From NCBI RefSeq assembly GCF_002270485.1, contig NZ_NQOG01000002.1:124001-188000 (forward strand): DNA of 64,000 nt, in the 5' to 3' direction. Of this stretch, positions 27,194 to 35,361 are shown piece after piece. The stretch is from Anaerostipes hominis (ex Lee et al. 2021) (GTDB lineage Bacteria; Bacillota; Clostridia; Lachnospirales; Lachnospiraceae). Within the stretch, counting starts at the first letter, position 1. The number at the start of each line of letters is the position of its first letter. The notes beneath the pieces were generated by a model. It had not been told where the DNA came from. It saw only the letters and a program-made list of their open reading frames with translations, and did not search any database. The position numbers and the translations under genes are program-made.

Positions 27194-27340
27194 ATCGGTT
27201 CCTCCTTTCTTAAATGATGTTTTTCTTTTACGGTTCCTATGATATCATTGTATACAAGGATTGATTAGATGATTTTTTGACCAGTTTTTAGGGCAATATT
27301 GACAAGGAGGCTGGGTGATAGGAAAGGAAAGCGCTGACAT

Positions 27341-28174
27341 ATGTATGAAACACTCTACAGACTTGAAAAGACAGGTATAGATATCAAATATTGGACTAAC
27401 AAGGGACAGTATACCCCTCCCCATTGGCATACGGCCATCGAGCTGATCTATGTGCTGAACGGCACGGGATCCGTGATCTTTGACGGGAAAGAGCATCTCA
27501 CAAAAGCGGGGGATCTTCTGGTCGTTGACTCCAATAAAATCCATGAGATGAAGTGTGCGGAAGTCTCCATGATGATCATAATCCAGTTTTCCAGGAAAAG
27601 AATGAAGAACTACGTCAAGGACATTGACAGCTTCCGCCTGTCCTGCAGCCGGGAGAGCGCGGAGCATGGAAAAGAAAAGGAATACCAGTCGGTCTGCGGA
27701 CTTTTGCGTAAGCTTCCCCTTTTGTATGTGAGGCAGCCCGTGGGATATGAGCTAAAAAGCCAGGCAGTCGCTATGGAGATCCTGTATGAGCTGCTGAATC
27801 ATTTTGGGGAAGAGGATACCGGGAGGACCGCAGAGAAGGAAGGAGCTTTAAAACGTCTGGGTGAGATCACGGATTATATTGAAGAGCATTACAGAGATCC
27901 GATCCCGCTGGAGGAGATCGCTTCCCATTTTTACCTAAACCGTGAGTATTTCAGCCGCTTTTTTAAAAGGAATATGGGAGTGTCTTTCTCAAGATATGTC
28001 AACCAGGTCCGTCTGCTGCACATATACTATGATATCTGCAACACGGAGGAGGGGATCATGGATCTGATTGAGAAGCATGGATTTAAAAATTATAAACTGT
28101 TCATTAAAATGTTCCGGGAAATCTATGGGAGCACACCGAGGGAAGTCCGCAGTGAGAGAAAAGGACAGACATAA
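27341..28174 (+). CDS. AraC-family transcriptional regulator
   Basis: A 277-residue protein with an N-terminal cupin-like sensing domain (HWHTAIELIYVLNGTGSV and GDLLVVDSNKIHEM) and a C-terminal double helix-turn-helix from about residue 180: DPIPLEEIASHFYLNREYFSRFFKRNMGVSFSRYVNQVRL (in parts) and GFKNYKLFIKMFREIYGSTPREVR. It probably senses a sugar. It is divergent from the 59-residue gene, which may be its target. A perfect palindromic terminator follows. Confidence 0.92.
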   Translation: MYETLYRLEKTGIDIKYWTNKGQYTPPHWHTAIELIYVLNGTGSVIFDGKEHLTKAGDLLVVDSNKIHEMKCAEVSMMIIIQFSRKRMKNYVKDIDSFRLSCSRESAEHGKEKEYQSVCGLLRKLPLLYVRQPVGYELKSQAVAMEILYELLNHFGEEDTGRTAEKEGALKRLGEITDYIEEHYRDPIPLEEIASHFYLNREYFSRFFKRNMGVSFSRYVNQVRLLHIYYDICNTEEGIMDLIEKHGFKNYKLFIKMFREIYGSTPREVRSERKGQT

Positions 28175-28205
28175 AACAAAAGCAAGCTTGCTTTTGTTTC
28201 TTTTA
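28174..28205 (+). terminator. Terminator after the AraC gene
   Basis: AAACAAAAGCAAG and its exact complement CTTGCTTTTGTTT form a 13-bp palindrome with a T-rich tail. Confidence 0.85.
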
Positions 28206-28395
28206 TAGAAAACGTTTTTCCCATCGGTTATCTGTATACAAAGTCGGGAATTTGGAAAAGAGATAGACTTTTGGTAATAAATTGAGTATAATTAGAATAT
28301 ATATTTATAATATAGTTGAATATTGTTAGGGAACTGTTGCAAATTATGAATATATTATGATAATTTTCTGAAACCGAGATTGGAAAGGAGAAACT

Positions 28396-28998
28396 ATGGA
28401 AAAAACATTGATCACCATCAGCCGCCAGTACGGAAGTGATGGAACAAAGGTTGCACAGGTTTTGGCGGACAAGCTGGATGTCTGGTACTATAACAGAGAT
28501 ATCCTGTATATGGCTGCTGAGAAGATCGGCGTGGATGATCTGGATGAGAAATCGCTGGAAGAGCTGAATTACAGAAAAAGCTCCCGATATGTGGAGGGAC
28601 TGAGTGTCATGATGGGAACACCGGGACACATTCCGGTCTACAATCAGATGTTTAAGGAACAGTCCAAGATCATCCGCAAGCTTGCCGGATACGGCTCTGG
28701 AGTCTTTCTTGGAAGATGTGCAGATTACGTGCTGAAAGATATGGATAATGTTTATACAATATATCTCTATGCAGATGATGAATTCCGTATAAGTCATCTG
28801 TCTGAGGCGGAAGGCCGCGAGATTACAAAATCTGAATTGAAGAAGGAAGATAAGACAAGAGAATCTTACTATAACTACTACACTGGACAGAAATGGGGCG
28901 ACGTACAGAATTATGATCTGGCTGTCAATATGACGAAAATCAGCCCTGAAAACTGTGCAGAGTTAATTCTTGAGTACATTGAAAAGAGAAGAAAATAA
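28396..28998 (+). CDS. Cytidylate-kinase-like protein with altered P-loop (paralogue 1)
   Basis: A 200-residue protein of the cytidylate kinase-2 family, which is common in Clostridia and without settled substrate. The nucleotide loop reads SRQYGSDGTKVA, where the family and the paralogue at 30349 have GSGG, so a glycine of the P-loop is Asp. The rest is well kept: YYNRDILY, MMGTPGHIPVYNQM, GSGVFLGRCADYVL, IYLYADDEF and TRESYYNYYTGQKWGD. GGAAAGGAG precedes the ATG. It is nearly identical along its length to the second copy 1.4 kb away, so a local duplication is clear. Confidence 0.85.
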   Translation: MEKTLITISRQYGSDGTKVAQVLADKLDVWYYNRDILYMAAEKIGVDDLDEKSLEELNYRKSSRYVEGLSVMMGTPGHIPVYNQMFKEQSKIIRKLAGYGSGVFLGRCADYVLKDMDNVYTIYLYADDEFRISHLSEAEGREITKSELKKEDKTRESYYNYYTGQKWGDVQNYDLAVNMTKISPENCAELILEYIEKRRK

Positions 28999-29005
28999 GA
29001 ATAAT

Positions 29006-29053
29006 AAAAAGGCATCCTCAGAGTTTGTATTTAACTTTGAGGATGTCTTTTTA
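29006..29053 (+). terminator. Terminator after paralogue 1
   Basis: AAAAAGGCATCCTCA and its imperfect complement TGAGGATGTCTTTTT close a stem ending in Ts. Confidence 0.8.
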
Positions 29054-29088
29054 GAAATAATGGGAGATACCGCAAACTATATTTGCTA

Positions 29089-29346
29089 TCAGTCATTTAT
29101 TTTCCTTCTTAGCCCTTCAAAAACTTCTTCATGTGAATAACGCCTACTGTTATTTTGGGCGGCAGCATCAGCCTTATAAAGAGCAGTCTCTAAACCGTCT
29201 GTTAGATTGGAATATGCCTCCAGACTAAGAACTACCATAGAACCGTAACCATTTTTTGTAAGATACACAGGCTCCCCTTTGTTGACCAATTTTTCTATAT
29301 CGGGAAACTTATTTCTTAAGTCAGAAACAGGTTTGATCTGTATCAA
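29089..29346 (-). CDS. Orphan Phd/YefM-family antitoxin
   Basis: An 85-residue protein with the Phd/YefM N-terminal pattern IQIKPVSDLRNKFPDIEKLV, then EPVYLTKNGYGSMVVLSLEAY, the fold that binds DNA as a dimer, and a variable C-terminal tail (SHEEVFEGLRRKIND) that would wrap a toxin. No RelE/Doc-type toxin gene lies on either side. The frame opens with TTG codons only; AAGGAG lies six bases before the TTG at 29346, which is therefore the likely start. Confidence 0.8.
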   Translation of the reverse strand: MIQIKPVSDLRNKFPDIEKLVNKGEPVYLTKNGYGSMVVLSLEAYSNLTDGLETALYKADAAAQNNSRRYSHEEVFEGLRRKIND

Positions 29347-29515
29347 ATCATCACTCCTTATCAATAATTTATCGTAATATTATCATTGTTTTTATTATAA
29401 GCTATCGACTCATAGATTACAAGTATTATAGACAATATTTAATCATTATGGTAGATTAAAAGGAGAATACAAAAAATTATTTAGAAAAAGGAACATTGGA
29501 CAGGAGATATCGCAA

Positions 29516-30124
29516 ATGTTGGATAAAAAAAGAGACAAAAAGCAGGAACGGATTGAAAATTTTGAAAGTCAGAGAGAAAAAATGAAAAAGGCAGGGTACA
29601 AGGAATCCTCCGGGATCATTTCTGTGCTGAGGGCCAATGTTTTGGCGTTTGCTACTGCCGGACCAATCTGTATTGCAGCTTATATACTATATTTCATTCG
29701 CTGGGGAGAAAGTGGGTGGACCATGAATGGAAGAAATCTGATCTTCTTTTTTGCACTATTTTTTGCAGCCATATTTGTCCATGAACTGCTTCATGGTTTG
29801 GGGTGGAGTCTGAATTGTAAAGATGGATGGAAAAGTATTGCATTTGGTGTGATGTGGAGTTCGTTGACTCCATACTGCCACTGCAGAGAGCCGTTGAAGT
29901 TCGGCAGTTATTCGGTGGGCTTATATCTGCCTTTCTGTGTATTAGGTTTGGGCCTTTTTGCAGTTTCCATGATCGTTCCCAATAATACGGTTTTTTTGCT
30001 TGCAGTCCTGAATATGCTGTCTGCAGGCGGGGACCTTACCATCGGATGTTATCTTCTGAAGCATAAAAATGGGCTGATCCTGGATCACCCAACCGACTGC
30101 GGATTTATTTCATTTGAAAAATAA
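29516..30124 (+). CDS. DUF3267 membrane protein with HExxH motif
   Basis: A 202-residue protein: a charged, helical N-terminus to about residue 35, then about four membrane helices. The second helix holds FVHELLHGLGW, the HExxH zinc-protease-like motif of DUF3267. Downstream CHCREPLKFGSY may provide another ligand. The role is unknown; the family resembles small intramembrane metalloproteases. AGGAGA precedes the ATG. It lies between the orphan antitoxin and the second cytidylate-kinase-like gene. Confidence 0.8.
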   Translation: MLDKKRDKKQERIENFESQREKMKKAGYKESSGIISVLRANVLAFATAGPICIAAYILYFIRWGESGWTMNGRNLIFFFALFFAAIFVHELLHGLGWSLNCKDGWKSIAFGVMWSSLTPYCHCREPLKFGSYSVGLYLPFCVLGLGLFAVSMIVPNNTVFLLAVLNMLSAGGDLTIGCYLLKHKNGLILDHPTDCGFISFEK

Positions 30125-30283
30125 AGTATTGTATAAACCTGACAAGAGACGGACTGATTTTTACATAAAGAATGATCAATTCACTAAAAATAAAATTTAC
30201 TATAGTATTCTGGGGACTAATTGAGTATAATGAGAGCGAAAACAGAAAATCAAGAGCAATAATAGTGATAAGTCATAAATAAG

Positions 30284-30321
30284 ATGGGTATCTTATGGTA
30301 TGCCCTTTCGGGTATACCCGC
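30284..30321. repeat. Dispersed palindromic repeat, diverged partial copy
   Basis: GATGGGTATC followed by GGTATGCCC-TTTC-GGGTATACCC. It carries the TATGCCC/GGGTATA hairpin of the unit at 31069 but lacks the CGCGC hairpin. It sits just before the ribosome-binding site of the next gene. Confidence 0.5.
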
Positions 30322-30348
30322 AAAAGTAAATCAGAAAGGAATCGAAAA

Positions 30349-30948
30349 ATGGAAAAAACATTGATCACGATCAGCCGTCAGCATGGAAGCGGCGGAACCG
30401 AAGTAGCGCGGATTTTGGCAGACAGACTTGGGGTATGGTATTACAATAGAGAGATTTTATACATTGCGGCAGACAAGATTGGATTTGACTCCCTGGATGA
30501 GCAGGCCATGGAGGAGCTGAACTACAAGAAGAGCTCAAAATATATGGAAGGACTGAGTGTCATGATGGGAACTCCAGGCCATATTCCGGTGTATAACCAG
30601 ATGTACAAAGAACAGGGAAAGATCATACAGAAGCTGGCAGGCTATGGATCCGGCGTTTTTCTCGGAAGATGCGCTGACTATATCTTAAAAGATTTTGAGA
30701 ATGTAACTTCTGTATATCTCTATGCAGATGATGAATTCAGGCAGAAGCGTCTTTCAGAAGCCGAGGGACGGGAAGTTCCTATGGCTGACATCAAAAAGGA
30801 AGATAAGACTAGAGAATCCTACTACAATTATTACACGGGGCAGAAGTGGGGCGATGTGACAAACTATGATCTTGCGCTGAACATGGGGAAGATCAGTTTT
30901 GAAGAAGCGGCAGATGTTATTTTGTCATATATTGAAAAACACAGATAA
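30349..30948 (+). CDS. Cytidylate-kinase-like protein (paralogue 2)
   Basis: A 199-residue cytidylate kinase-2 family protein. The P-loop is intact (SRQHGSGGTEVA), followed by the same landmarks as paralogue 1: YYNREILY, MMGTPGHIPVYNQM, GSGVFLGRCADYIL, YLYADDEF and TRESYYNYYTGQKWGD. The frame runs upstream into the repeat at 30284-30321, but AAAGGA before the ATG at 30349 and the equal N-terminus of paralogue 1 (MEKTLITISRQ) set the start. The substrate is unknown. Confidence 0.88.
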   Translation: MEKTLITISRQHGSGGTEVARILADRLGVWYYNREILYIAADKIGFDSLDEQAMEELNYKKSSKYMEGLSVMMGTPGHIPVYNQMYKEQGKIIQKLAGYGSGVFLGRCADYILKDFENVTSVYLYADDEFRQKRLSEAEGREVPMADIKKEDKTRESYYNYYTGQKWGDVTNYDLALNMGKISFEEAADVILSYIEKHR

Positions 30949-30999
30949 TTATAAGTGATGTCTATCATGAAGACAGTATTTAGTTAAATTGACGAGTGA

Positions 31000-31036
31000 A
31001 GAGCAGGGAATATGGTCATTAGCCCTGCTCTTTTTC
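31000..31036 (+). terminator. Terminator after paralogue 2
   Basis: AGAGCAGGG pairs with CCCTGCTCT around a 14-base loop, then TTTT. Confidence 0.85.
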
Positions 31037-31068
31037 TGACATATCAATATTATGGTAATGACTGGGAA

Positions 31069-31197
31069 GGTATACCCAAAAGGGCTTCCCGCATTTTATA
31101 CCCTTCGGGTGAACGCGCTTTGCGCGATAAGGTATACCCAAAAGGGCATCCCGCATTTTATACCCTTCGGGTGAACGCGCTTTGCGCGATAAGGTAT
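31069..31197. repeat. Two tandem copies of the dispersed palindromic repeat
   Basis: A 62-bp unit begins at 31069 and again at 31131, with one base difference between them (CTTCCC/CATCCC), and a third copy starts (GGTATA) at 31193 and breaks off. Each unit holds GGTATACCC-AAAA-GGGC, the ATACCC-TTC-GGGTG hairpin and the CGCGC-TTT-GCGCG hairpin. It lies in a gene-free stretch before the convergent deoR-type gene. Confidence 0.85.
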
Positions 31198-31281
31198 AAG
31201 ATGATCTACAACGCGGTTTATGATCTCTTCCAGACTATTTTTATTTGGTTGTTGATAGGAGAAATTATTTCTAACTATGAT

Positions 31282-31319
31282 AAAAAAGGACAGAGCCGGT
31301 TTTGTCCGGCGCTGTCCTT
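31282..31319 (-). terminator. Terminator of the DeoR-type gene
   Basis: AAGGACAGAGCCGG with CCGGCGCTGTCCTT gives a stem with one mismatch. On the minus strand it ends in TTTTTTA. Confidence 0.85.
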
Positions 31320-31339
31320 GACCACTTGATACAGGACCT

Positions 31340-32104
31340 TTAATCAATGGTTTCCACTGTAATGGAATTGGAACGGCAGAAATCTGTATACTCTTCCTTG
31401 GGAAGCTGATCCGTGAGGATATAATTAATCTTTTCCAGCGGGCAGTAAGTCATCAGAGAAAAGATGCCGAATTTTGAGTGGTCTGCCAGCACATATCGCT
31501 GCATGCTGTTGGAGACGACGGCTTCCTTTACCCGGTATTCCTCCTCAGACGCGTTTGTCAGGCCGTTTTCAATGGAAAGGCCGGTGCATGCCATAAAGGC
31601 TTTGCTGATATTAAAAGCTTTAAGATACTCAGAGATCTTCGCATCCACAAAGGAGAGGGTTTCCCTTTTTAAGTAGCCTGGAAGGGAAATAACGGTCAGA
31701 TTCTTATAAGGAAGGGCTTTCAGGGAAACCTGCAGGCTGTTGGTGATGATGGTGCAGCGTTTCTCTGAAATATAATCCACAATATTGTGGCAGGTTGTAC
31801 CGGTGTCGATATAGATAATGTCATCATCCTCAATATGATCGGCTGCAAGGCGGCAGATGGCCTTCTTTTCTTCTACGAACTTTTCGTGGCGTTCTGCAAA
31901 AGGAAGCAGCTTTTTCGACGGAAGAGTGTCATTTAATGTGACTCCTCCGTACACTTTTTTTATTTTTCCTGCTTTTGCAAGCGTGTCAATGTCTCTTCGG
32001 ATCGTATTTTTGGAGACCTGGAAAACCTCGCATAAGGTATCCAAGGAAACCGACTTTTCTTTTGTGATATACTGTTCTATTTCATCGATTCGTTTTGTAC
32101 GCAT
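31340..32104 (-). CDS. DeoR/GlpR-family repressor
   Basis: A 254-residue regulator with an N-terminal winged helix (LDTLCEVFQVSKNTIRRDIDTLAKAGKIKKVYGG, in parts SLDTLCEVFQVSKNTIRRD and KVYGG) and a C-terminal ribose-isomerase-like sensing domain (IYIDTGTTCHNIVDYI, TNSLQVS, DHSKFG). Such repressors answer to phosphorylated sugars. It is divergent from a HAD phosphatase gene across a 280-base region, so that gene is a candidate target. Confidence 0.92.
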   Translation of the reverse strand: MRTKRIDEIEQYITKEKSVSLDTLCEVFQVSKNTIRRDIDTLAKAGKIKKVYGGVTLNDTLPSKKLLPFAERHEKFVEEKKAICRLAADHIEDDDIIYIDTGTTCHNIVDYISEKRCTIITNSLQVSLKALPYKNLTVISLPGYLKRETLSFVDAKISEYLKAFNISKAFMACTGLSIENGLTNASEEEYRVKEAVVSNSMQRYVLADHSKFGIFSLMTYCPLEKINYILTDQLPKEEYTDFCRSNSITVETID

Positions 32105-32384
32105 ATGAAAACTCCCTCTCGTTTATTCAAATTTAGGCCCAGTCTGGCCATAAAAATAAAAGCTTTGTTTTATTATAGTATATTATGAGTAAATTGAAAA
32201 GAAGCAATTGGTAAGTTGTGATAAAGTTTAATGCTAATAACTTTAGTCCATACTTTTATCATCAAGGAGGTCTTTTCCTGACATTTTTTCTGAGGTATAA
32301 TAAAGCAGAAACAAGCAACCTTAACGCGTGAAGTACAAGAATGTAAGGGTATAAAACATGCTGAAAGGAACAGTGGGGGACGGG

Positions 32385-33227
32385 ATGAAAGAACAAGAAA
32401 TCAAATTGATCGCCATGGATATGGACGGGACACTTCTGACCAGCCGGAAGGAAGTGACACAAAAGACAGTAAAAGTATTAGAAGAAGCAATGGACCGAGG
32501 GATCCAGATCGTCCCGGCTACCGGACGGTCAGTGAATGGGCTTCCGAAGGAGCTGACGGATCTTAAGAGATTAAGATACTGCATTCTGAGCAATGGGGCC
32601 AGGGTTTATGATTTACACGAACAGAGATTGATTTACAAAAACCAGTTTGACACAGATCAGATCCTCAAGCTTTTGGAAGCGGTCAAACCGTACCATGCTT
32701 TCCGGAGCATAGCAAAGGATGGAAAGGTATACTGTTATAAAGAAGAGCTTTATAGGCTGGAATCATTTCATCTGGGAGAGTATTCCGAGGAGATGATCCG
32801 TGCCTCCAGGACGCCGGTAGAGGATTTAAAAGAATTTATCCAAAAGGAAGGCGGAACTTCAGAAAAAATGACGCTGTTTTTTGAAGACCAGGAAGAACGG
32901 GCAAAGGCGAGGAAGGAACTGACAGAATGTGGTTTATATGCTGTTGTGGCTTCCTTAAAGAATAATTTGGAGATTTCTCTTCATTCCTGCAATAAGGGTG
33001 ATGCGCTGGCCCATCTAATGGAGCACCTGGACTTAAAGAAAGAAAATATTATGGCCTGCGGCGATGCGGAAAATGATTATCAGATGATCGAGGCGGCAGG
33101 GATCGGGGTTGTCATGGAAAACGGCAGTGATGAGATGAAAGAGATTGCCGATTATATAACTGACGATCACAACAGTGACGGAGTGGCCAAGGCAATTGAA
33201 ACGTTGGTTTTGAACCGAGAAATATAA
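32385..33227 (+). CDS. Cof-type HAD-IIB hydrolase
   Basis: A sugar-phosphate phosphatase of about 280 residues. HAD motif I is AMDMDGTLLTS with the nucleophile Asp, motif II PATGRSV, motif III around SCNKGDAL and motif IV GDAENDYQMIEAAGIGV. The cap is the IIB type. The frame extends to an ATG at 32358, but GGGGGACGGG lies before the ATG at 32385. Its expression may be set by the divergent DeoR-type repressor. The substrate is not known. Confidence 0.9.
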   Translation: MKEQEIKLIAMDMDGTLLTSRKEVTQKTVKVLEEAMDRGIQIVPATGRSVNGLPKELTDLKRLRYCILSNGARVYDLHEQRLIYKNQFDTDQILKLLEAVKPYHAFRSIAKDGKVYCYKEELYRLESFHLGEYSEEMIRASRTPVEDLKEFIQKEGGTSEKMTLFFEDQEERAKARKELTECGLYAVVASLKNNLEISLHSCNKGDALAHLMEHLDLKKENIMACGDAENDYQMIEAAGIGVVMENGSDEMKEIADYITDDHNSDGVAKAIETLVLNREI

Positions 33228-33281
33228 AAATACCTCTAAAGCAGTTTTGGCTGTCTGCCGTGTCTGCTTTAGAGGTATTTT
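33226..33281. terminator. Bidirectional terminator between the HAD and flavoprotein genes
   Basis: A perfect 18-bp stem, AAAATACCTCTAAAGCAG with its complement at 33264-33281, separates two convergent genes and has A/T tracts on both sides. Confidence 0.88.
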
Positions 33282-33305
33282 ATTGTAAGAGCAACCCTAT
33301 TCCAG

Positions 33306-33908
33306 CTAGATTCGTTCAAAATCAGAAGCGCCGTGTTTACAGATCGGGCATACAAAATCGGCGGGGAGTTCTTCACCCTCGTAAATATATCCGCAGATTT
33401 TACAGCGCCAGCCGGTTTTCTTTGTTTCCTGCGGCTGGGGTTTGATATTCTTGTGATAATATGCGTAGGTAACAGAAGGTATATTTGATAAGACTTCTCC
33501 GTCTGTGACATCGGCGATAAACATTGTGTGTGTGCCCAGATCAACTGTCTCTGCCACAGAAGCGCTGAGAAATGCGTTCGCATATTGACTTAAATAAATA
33601 ATCTCGTTGGAGGAACGGTCATAGCCGGAGAAATCCTTCAGCTTGTCAACATCCCTGCCGCTCTGGAATCCGAAATGCTTAAAAATATCAAAGGGAACCT
33701 CCTCGGACAGGATGGATACATTAAAGGAACCGGTGTCCCGGATCATATCATGAGTGTAATTGCCTTTATTGACTGCTACGGAAATACGGTTCGGTGTGGT
33801 CGTGACCTGCTGGACTGTGTTGACGATACAACCGTTGTCCTTGTCTCCGTCTTTTGCTGACAGTACAAACAAACCGTAGCTTAGTTGAAACATTGCTGCT
33901 TGATTCAT
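33306..33908 (-). CDS. Flavin reductase-rubredoxin fusion (high-molecular-weight rubredoxin type)
   Basis: A 200-residue protein with an N-terminal FMN-binding split-barrel domain (SYGLFVLSAKDGDKDNGCIVNTV and NRISVAVNKGNYTHDMI) and, from about residue 165, a rubredoxin domain with both CxxC pairs: WRCKICGYIYEGEELP and FVCPICKHGASDFE. This matches the Hrb family that passes electrons to rubrerythrin, flavodiiron proteins or similar oxidative-stress enzymes. It is divergent from the second LacI-type regulator. Confidence 0.9.
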   Translation of the reverse strand: MNQAAMFQLSYGLFVLSAKDGDKDNGCIVNTVQQVTTTPNRISVAVNKGNYTHDMIRDTGSFNVSILSEEVPFDIFKHFGFQSGRDVDKLKDFSGYDRSSNEIIYLSQYANAFLSASVAETVDLGTHTMFIADVTDGEVLSNIPSVTYAYYHKNIKPQPQETKKTGWRCKICGYIYEGEELPADFVCPICKHGASDFERI

Positions 33909-33969
33909 ATAAAAACCCCTTTCTATACTTGATGAGTATTGTCAATATATTCGAATTATAATCCCTTTA

Positions 33970-34055
33970 TGACACATTTGCAATGCCCGAATGGGATATT
34001 GCTTTACTTTTCAGAAATGCGCGGTTATAATAAAACAAATGCGTGCAATGTGTCA
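33970..34055. promoter_or_regulatory. Divergent control region with inverted operator-like sites
   Basis: TGACACATTTGCA (33970-33982) and TGCAATGTGTCA (34044-34055) are inverted copies differing by one base. The right site extends to GCGTGCAATGTGTC, which shares the TGCGTGC core with the iolG operator. A promoter, TTTACT (34003-34008), 17 bases, TATAAT (34026-34031), places the right site just after the start of the lacI-type transcript, consistent with self-repression. Confidence 0.65.
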
Positions 34056-34082
34056 AATAAAAAGGAAAAGTGAGGAAAGCAC

Positions 34083-35114
34083 ATGGCAGGAACAATCAAA
34101 GAAATTGCAGAGCGTGCCGGGGTCTCCCGGGGAACCGTGGACCGGGCGCTTAATAACCGGGGCAGAATCAAGCCGGAAGTGGCGGAGCGGATCATGGCCA
34201 TCGCCAAAGAATTAGACTATCATTCTAACAGGAAGACAAAAAAGAACACGCAGAAAGCGGACAAAAATATAAAGATAGGGGTCATCACCCAGCTCTCAGA
34301 AGCCTCCTTTATGATCCCTGTTAAAGCGGGGATCCGTGATGCAGAGCGGGAGCTTGAGTATCTGGGAGTGGAGCTTTTATTGAAGGATATTGAATCCGTA
34401 GATGAAGAAGCCCAGATAAAAGCCATTGACGAACTGGAAGCGGAGGGGATCCACGGCCTTGCCATCATGCCGGTGCAGTCAGAGTGTGTCAGGGAACGGC
34501 TGAACCGCTTAATGGAGGAAAAGGGGATCCCAGTGGTCACATTTAACTCCGATATCGTGGGCACCAAGCGTGCATGTTTTGTGGGACTGGATAACAAGAA
34601 AAGCGGGCGAACCGCCGCAGGGCTCATGGGAATGCTGACACGAGGAAAGGGCAAAGTCCTCGTGATCACGGGATTCTTTACCAACAGTGTAAACAGTCTG
34701 CGTGTGGAAGGCTTCGTGCAGGAGATCAAGAATTCCTATCCGGAAATGGAACTGCTGGGCGTCCAGAGCAGCTTCGATGAGACAAAGGAAGTGGAAAAGA
34801 TTATCGAAAATACAATGGCCATTGCACCGGATCTGGCCGGAGTCTTTGTGGCATCCGGCGGACAGGCCGGAGTATGCCTGGCTTTTGAGAAGCTGAAGCT
34901 TGAAAAGAGGCCATATGTCATAGTCTATGACGCCACGCCTAAGAATGCAAAAGCCCTCAAAGAAGACCGGTATGATTTCCTGATCGACCAGGAAGGCTAC
35001 GAACAGGGCTACAGGCCTCCGAACCTGCTTTATAACATGATCCAAAAAGAGGAAATGCCGGAGAAGGACCATATCTATACCGATATAAAGATCAAGAACA
35101 AATACAATGTGTGA
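34083..35114 (+). CDS. LacI-family transcriptional regulator
   Basis: A complete 343-residue LacI/GalR regulator. The N-terminal helix-turn-helix reads TIKEIAERAGVSRGTVDRALNN followed by the RIKPEVAERIMAIAKELDY hinge region. The effector domain has ITQLSEASFMIPVKAGI, VTFNSD, GLDNKKSGRTAAGLMG and the sugar-binding end around DQEGYEQGY. It is a paralogue of the regulator cut at the left edge of the window. Its nearness to iolCDB and its operator-like sites point to inositol control. AGTGAGGAAAG precedes the ATG. Confidence 0.92.
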   Translation: MAGTIKEIAERAGVSRGTVDRALNNRGRIKPEVAERIMAIAKELDYHSNRKTKKNTQKADKNIKIGVITQLSEASFMIPVKAGIRDAERELEYLGVELLLKDIESVDEEAQIKAIDELEAEGIHGLAIMPVQSECVRERLNRLMEEKGIPVVTFNSDIVGTKRACFVGLDNKKSGRTAAGLMGMLTRGKGKVLVITGFFTNSVNSLRVEGFVQEIKNSYPEMELLGVQSSFDETKEVEKIIENTMAIAPDLAGVFVASGGQAGVCLAFEKLKLEKRPYVIVYDATPKNAKALKEDRYDFLIDQEGYEQGYRPPNLLYNMIQKEEMPEKDHIYTDIKIKNKYNV

Positions 35115-35294
35115 CATGTTCCACATGATTTCCGTTCGGCTCTTAGAATGCCTCACTCCAATCATGTAGAACATGGACGTAGTATCTGCCGGATTAGGTT
35201 ACCGCAAGCCAAAAGGTGCTATCCTACGAGAGTTTTTCTTCATTGCCGGAAGGAGACCTTTCCAGAGATGACTGGAGATAATGAAGAAAAACTC
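35115..35294 (+). ncRNA. Candidate structured RNA before the DUF3793 gene
   Basis: Directly after the regulator's stop a 16-bp stem with one mismatch (35115-35130 with 35160-35175) encloses a 29-base loop. A second domain has a perfect 15-bp outer stem (35230-35244 with 35280-35294) enclosing two small hairpins, GGAAGG-AGAC-CTTTCC and TCCAG-AGATGA-CTGGA, that share three bases. The linker (35178-35228) contains GGATTAGGTTACCGCAAGCC and can partly pair at its ends. No T tract follows either stem, so these are not ordinary terminators. I do not recognise a known riboswitch or RNA class. Confidence 0.45.
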
Positions 35295-35361
35295 ATACAT
35301 AATAAGTTTCGGAAGTGTCCATCCTAAGGTTATACTAATAACCAAAGGAAGGAGCGGCCGG

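Noticed and set aside
31069-31197. Possible CRISPR array
   Set aside because: There are only two full tandem 62-bp units with no unique spacers, and related copies are scattered singly in other gaps. This is an interspersed palindromic repeat, not CRISPR.
31012-31329. A 105-residue open frame across the tandem repeats
   Set aside because: It starts inside a terminator, runs through both repeat units and into the next terminator, has no ribosome-binding site, and its sequence reflects the repeat.
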